From NCBI GenBank assembly GCA_019916065.1, contig CM034241.1:1-64000 (forward strand): a stretch of DNA of 64,000 nt, given 5' to 3'. Numbering within the stretch: position 1 is the first letter of the stretch; every line of letters starts with the position of its first letter. The notes under the pieces are model-generated. The model saw nothing but the letters and a program-made list of their open reading frames with translations, ran no database searches and was not told the DNA's origin. This stretch comes from Vitellaria paradoxa. Lineage: Eukaryota > Streptophyta > Magnoliopsida > Ericales > Sapotaceae. Shown here in pieces: positions 59,409 through 64,000 of the stretch. Position numbers and translations under genes: made by a program.

Positions 59409-62400
59409 CTCGCTGAGAGTGTCTGTGGAGTCCCAAGAGGAAAAAAATGTCATTACTATAAAATGTAGTGCCATATGCAAAACACCTAGTCTTAAACTTT
59501 ACCTCCTCATTACAGGGTGGTTGGTCCTATGCCATTCGAGAATACACGATCCAACTTGCACTCAACAACTCAATGCCGTTGTCCCCTAATTAGATAAAAT
59601 TTCGGCAGCATGTCCGCGTGGTTCTCCAAGTACACGATACACAGACGACATTAGTCGTACCCTGTGTACGCACCCGGAGAACAACAGGACGTCAACCGAA
59701 ACTTCATCTAACACAGGACAGTACATGAGTTGTTGAATACAGGATGGATAATTGCATTCCCAAACTGTCCATACTGGACAATTCAAGACTCGCGTACATC
59801 AATCCCCGCACGTTCATCGAGAGGACAACGAACCTGGTCAATGACCTAATCCGTTACCTAAGGATGACCAAACAGGTGGCGTACGAGATTCTTAAACGGG
59901 TCTAAGTTTCACTAATATATGCAAATGAATAAAATAAAGTGGTTCTCAATGTCTGTTTGTTTTCTAACTTAGAATAAAGTATTTAGATGTTGCATTGGGC
60001 CCAGGAAAGATTAGGGATTTTATTGTAGTTACTAATTGAACTAATTAACTCTTACTAATTAACTACTGCTGCTTGTGTAATTAATTACTATAGTATTCGG
60101 TAAATTACCTAGAAACAATATTATAATATTATTATTTGACCTAATTTTCTTATCGTATTCGTATTGGATTACACTGGGCCCAAGCAAGATGTTGGATTGG
60201 GCCCAGGCAAGATTAGGGGTTTTCTTCTAATTAGAGTTAATTGGAGTTAATTATTGTTATTCCAAAAAATAACACTTCAATACATTATACGAAGATCAAA
60301 TATACAACAAATAAAATAATACGATACAAATTAAATAAATTAACAATAAACAATTCAATATTTACTCATTATAACATAAATCAAACAATAGATATTAATT
60401 TTTTTTTTGTCTTATGCATCGATTCTTATTTAAAAGTATTCTTTTTATGAAAAAAAGTAATATGTTTAAAAGTTTACAAACTTTATTGTATTTAATTTAT
60501 TAAAAAATCTATCAACTTTTACTAACTTTTTATACTTTTTTCAAACTATATATTATTTTTACATTAAACTATATATTAATTCTCATATTTTTAGTAGTAT
60601 TATCTAACATTATAAATATCATAATATAATTTAATTTCCGTAAGGTACGTTAATCAATTTATTTATAAAAATGACCATATTGAGTGAAGATGTTAGCATT
60701 GCTTCAAAAACTCTCTCTACCCTTTGTCATTTTTTGTTTTTATAAAATTACAAAGTTAATTTCATAGTGAAGAACAATTAAAATTTGTTTTCACTCTCGT
60801 TTTTCTTTTCTATTATAAATATTTTATTAATTTCATTACTTAATCTATTTTTGTTGCATCACATTAAAAATGAATTATTTTATTCAAAGATTTTATTAAA
60901 CTAAAATTATTTTTGATAATTTTTTTTATAAGTTTATTATTGTTAAGTGTCGTTTTAAGAATTAGTTAGTTATAGTCAAGTTGATAGGTAGAGTTGAATA
61001 TATATATATATATATATAGTGGGAGACAAATTTTTTAGTAATTTTTACTTTTTTTGACATTTGATAACTCCTTAAAAGTTACTAAAAAATTTTGAAATTT
61101 TTTTTAACATTTTTACTAAATTTAATTGAAAGATATTAAAAATAGTTAATAAAAATTTTTATATTTTTAATAAACTAAATACTCCTATATAATCTAAAAT
61201 TTAAAATTCAATTGATTATACTATTTGTATATATATTATTTTATTTTTATTCATTAAATATAATTTTTTAAGCCCAAGTTTAACGCTCCAAAAAAATAGG
61301 TCACATGCATAATTTTCCAAGTAGCACATATAATTTTCCAAGTATCCAAAAAAATTTTTCAAGTACCACAAGATGAATTTTATATGAATAATTTGATAAT
61401 TAAAATCAAATGATATATTACTGGCATCAAGCTTAAAGAAGTAAATAGTCAAGAGTAGGAAATTTTTTATTTTTTCCCTTCAATATTTCAACTAATTTCA
61501 TTTTAGCTATTTTATGATTCTAAAATATAAATCTATCACTTTTTATGAATTATTATTTTCCAATTAATTTACAAAATTTTTTGAATTTTGTAATGAATTC
61601 AAATAATAAATTGTAATTTGTATTAATTTTTTTCAAATTCTACCGATCGAATAGTTTTTAAATTACGAATTGTTAACTATACAAAAAAATTTTATTATCC
61701 AGAATTTGTTACTATGCCCACGGGGGCTAGATATTCGTTTTAGAGAGCAAATGGCAGACTAACAAATACAAAAAAAAAATTAACTTTTGTCATTTTTTAA
61801 ATTTTTTCCAATTTTAATAACTTCTTTTAATTTTTATAAATTTATACCAAACAATCAATTACCAACTAAAGTATTACTTTGTCATTCTCGCATGAAAAGT
61901 TACACGGCTCTATATTTCCCGTCACGTTAAATTCATGTTTAAAAGAACAAAAAGTAATTTACTTTTGAATATCTAATGAAAAAATTAAAAGAAAAAGAAA
62001 GTAATAATCATTTTGGTGGTCACATTTTGACTTTTATGTCAAAATATTAGAGAGAGAAACTGTTAGAATGAGTTTTTGGGGTTCGTTCTCACGGATTTAT
62101 GTCAATTTTGTTGAAATTTATTAAAAAGTTATTGAGATTTGTAAAAAAAGTATTGAAATTTATAAAAATTTGTTAGGATATGGATAAAATGTATTAAAGA
62201 GTTTTAGAAATTTTCAAAAATTTAAATTTTTTTTATTTTTAGTAAATTAAACGCAGCCTAAATTATTTTGATCGAATTTAATTAATTTTAATTTCAGTTT
62301 TTGCATTTCGTCTATTTTTTTTCACCCAAATAACAAATACAATTGGGGTATTTAGTTTATTAAATTTTATCACAAATTATAAAAATTATCAATTTTTTCG

Positions 62401-63110
62401 ATTAAATCTCATCACATATTTTTTTTACGTCAAATTTTTAAATATTCTTTTTCCCAATCCAAACACATACCAAAGCCGACGCAACCATTAAAAAGTTCTA
62501 TACATTTTTTTTTACGCACTGCACAAAACACAACAATTTTTTCCACTAACTAAAATTTACTTCTAAAATCTCTTTTTCTTTCTTCCAACATACCAATTTT
62601 TATAAAATAAAATTAAAAAACATAATATTAAAAAAAACAGCAAATAAAAAATACAGAAAAAAAAAACAGCAAACAAAAAAAAAACAGCAAACAAAAAACA
62701 AACAGAAAAAAAAACAGCAAATAAAAAATACAGAAAAAAAAACAGCAAACAAAAAAAAAACAGAAAAAAAAAACAGCAAATTAAAAAAAATTAAAAACAA
62801 CAGCAACATACACAAATAAAAATATTACACAATACGCACATGAAATAAACAATTTAACGAGTAACTAAAATAAAAAAAATTAAACAAACAATAATACATA
62901 CATGCATGTATAGATAATCATCAAACCCCCAACCACAAAAAACAAAAAAAAATTATTTACATTTATCCAACAATAAACATGAAAAATACAAAAAAAAGAA
63001 AAAAAATTTCAAACTAAAAATAAAATACAAACCTGGTACGGTGTAGTGTTGCCTTAACCTCAAAATAAACTACAATAAACAAAAAAAAATATTAATGCAT
63101 GTATATGAGT
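59409..63110. other. Non-coding right interior of the CACTA element
   Basis: Upstream side of the TNP2 gene. 59500-59900 has moderate GC and is probably a leader or promoter; 60000-63000 is AT-rich. A GGGCCCA(A/G)G motif with GATTAGGG(A/G)TTTT repeats at 59997 and 60176. A (TA)n tract is at 60998-61018. No second gene was recognised. Confidence 0.55.
62636..62795. repeat. (A)nCAGCAAA low-complexity tract
   Basis: Repeated AACAGCAAA(C/T)AAAAAA and ACAGAAAAAAAA words. The hydrophobic open frames on the opposite strand are artefacts of this composition. Confidence 0.85.

Positions 63111-63158
<48 letters not shown>
63111..63158. repeat. (GA)n microsatellite with adjacent GGCAC pentamers
   Basis: About 22 GA units (with one interruption), then (GGCAC)n at about 63168-63191 and a GGGAGGGAGG-rich stretch. 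It is close to the right end of the CACTA element and upstream of its genes. Confidence 0.9.
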
Positions 63159-63161
<3 letters not shown>

Positions 63162-63309
63162 CCGGCGACGGCACGGCACGGCACGGCACGGCAGACGGAG
63201 GAGAGAAGACGGCCGAGGGGGGAGAGAACTGAGAGCGCGGGGGAGGGAGGAAAAAAAAGGGAGGGAGGGAGAGGAAAAAGAGGGAGGCTTTCTGCCGAAT
63301 ATAATTAGA

Positions 63310-63500
63310 GAATCAGCGACCGCTTTAAGCGGTCGCTAATACGGTCGCTACAACCATATTAGCGACCGCTTAAAGCGGTCGCGCGAATTTTTTCGTCGTC
63401 GATGCCTTGCCGCACGGGATTAGCGACAGACGTTTAAGCGACCGCCATAAGCGGTCGCTAATATTGTTGTAGCGACCGCTTCAAGCGGTCGCCCGAGATT
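63310..63500. repeat. Right subterminal array of AGCGACCGC palindromes
   Basis: AGCGACCGCTTTAAGCGGTC-type hairpins occur at about 63314, 63360, 63437 and 63470, the counterpart of the left array. Confidence 0.88.
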
Positions 63501-63535
63501 TCCATTCGCCAATTCCCCAACCTCTAGTAGTGGGA

Positions 63536-64000
63536 GGGAGTTGCAGTTGATCCATCTAAGGTTGAGGCAGTTATGGATTGGCAAAGACCGAAGACAGTTT
63601 TTGAGATTCGGAGTTTTCTGGGTTTGGCAGGGTACTATCGAAGATTTGTCCGTGATTTCTCGAGGTTAGCTGGGCCGATGACTAGGCTGACTCGAAAAGG
63701 GGTCAAGTTTATTTGGGATGAGAAGTGTGAACAATCTTTTCAGGAGTTAAAGAAGAGGCTAACTACTGCACCAGTACTTGTGATTCCTGAGAGAGGATTG
63801 GGTTATTTAGTTTATTGTGACGCATCCAAGTAAGGTTTAGGCTGTGTGCTGATGCAGGGTGACAGAGTAGTAGCTTATGGGTCTAGGCAATTGAAGACTC
63901 ACGAGCATAACTACCCAGTACATGATTTGGAGTTGGCAGCAATTATCTTTGCTCTAAAAAGCTGGAGACACTATTTGTATGGTGAAAAGTTTGAGGTATT
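63536..64000 (+). pseudogene. Tekay-like pol continued: RT end and RNase H
   Basis: Resumes after the CACTA element with [59 protein letters not shown], then RNase [28 protein letters not shown] and [19 protein letters not shown] at 63831-63833 stands directly after CDASK, where most relatives have a basic or polar residue before GLG. The element continues past the window end. Confidence 0.92.

Larger units (their letters stand above)
53670..63532 (-). mobile_element. CACTA (En/Spm) transposon, 9,863 bp, TSD GGA
   Basis: The left end reads CACTAGTAGAAAGTG and the right end is the inverse of CACTACTAGAGGTTG, so both begin CACTA. GGA stands on both sides (53667-53669 and 63533-63535), the 3-bp duplication made by CACTA elements. 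Removing the element and one GGA rejoins the gypsy pol frame (VSE then EGVAVDPSK). Both ends carry arrays of AGCGACCGC and its inverse. Two minus-strand genes (TNP2-like and Transposase_24-like) lie in the left two thirds; the right third is non-coding. Confidence 0.96.
48418..64000 (+). mobile_element. Tekay/Del-like Ty3/gypsy retrotransposon, 5' part, carrying a nested CACTA element
   Basis: 5' LTR (48418-50397), iMet PBS, a leader with a foreign 5S-like segment, then gag, protease, RT and RNase H in one plus-strand frame. Pol is interrupted by the CACTA element at 53670-63532 and continues to the window end; integrase, chromodomain and 3' LTR lie beyond. The frame carries three in-frame stops. 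The CACTA insertion shows the gypsy element is older. Confidence 0.92.

Noticed and set aside
57430..59468. Plus-strand open frames across the TNP2 exon
   Set aside because: Antisense shadows of a long, clearly recognisable coding exon.
59586..59786. Minus-strand 66-residue frame upstream of TNP2
   Set aside because: No recognisable domain and no splice evidence joining it to TNP2; it may be leader sequence.
62563..62815. Phe/Leu-rich membrane-like open frames on the minus strand
   Set aside because: Translation of the A-rich CAGCAAA low-complexity tract; no start context or similarity.
63099..63339. Arg/Glu-rich open frames
   Set aside because: Translation of the (GA)n microsatellite and neighbouring G-rich repeats.

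Overview
The window is repeat-dominated nuclear DNA of a flowering plant, probably a eudicot; the species cannot be told from the sequence. The signs are plant-specific element families (Athila- and Tekay/Del-type Ty3/gypsy retrotransposons, CACTA/En-Spm, Mutator-like elements with a plant mobile domain gene), tRNA-Asp and tRNA-iMet primer-binding sites, AT-rich spacers, and short exons with GT-AG introns. No intact host gene is visible. Host sequence survives as decayed pieces of an ALFIN-LIKE PHD-finger gene, a histone H2A gene and a KUA1/MYBS3-type MYB gene.

Layout. 1-3157: 3' end of a Mutator-like transposase followed by a broken plant mobile domain (MAIN-like) gene. 3471-4125: two arrays of small palindromes. 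4253-8482 (minus): an ALFIN-LIKE pseudogene whose introns hold a hAT-like MITE, a tRNA-derived SINE with long target-site duplications, and an array built on a perfect AAACAGTACCGGTACTGTTT palindrome. 8817-8920 (minus): histone H2A exon remnant. 10277-11520: broken DUF4283/LINE-ORF1-like gene. 13101-16622: several tandem arrays and a possible LTR promoter. 16624-30474 (minus): an Athila-type element with both LTRs, PBS, gag-pol and a downstream third ORF, all disabled. 30475-32704: truncated LTR. 33829-37828: MYB exon 1 split by a solo LTR (33957-37771, TSD GTATG). 38229-48150: an approximately 2.9-kb imperfect palindrome, each arm carrying a 5' LTR, PBS and gag start; a second solo LTR of the same family (43739-47443, TSD AATGA) sits in the right arm. 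48418-64000: a Tekay-like Ty3/gypsy element whose leader contains a 5S-rRNA-derived, Cassandra-like segment between two primer-binding sites, and whose pol is split by a 9,863-bp CACTA element (53670-63532, TSD GGA).

Within the CACTA element two minus-strand genes run head to tail. TNP2 (59408-56324) is open over about 785 codons but has lost a segment and its frame between DUF4218 and the DUF4216 exon. The adjacent Transposase_24 gene (56218-54511) can be spliced by eye from seven exons into one uninterrupted 377-residue reading frame and is the only apparently intact protein gene here. Elsewhere the stops are mostly those expected from C-to-T (or G-to-A) change at Gln, Arg and Trp codons, consistent with long methylation and decay.

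All calls come from reading the sequence by eye. Family names rest on remembered domain signatures; boundaries of the solo LTRs, Athila LTRs, CACTA element, SINE and MITE rest on terminal motifs and, where stated, target-site duplications.
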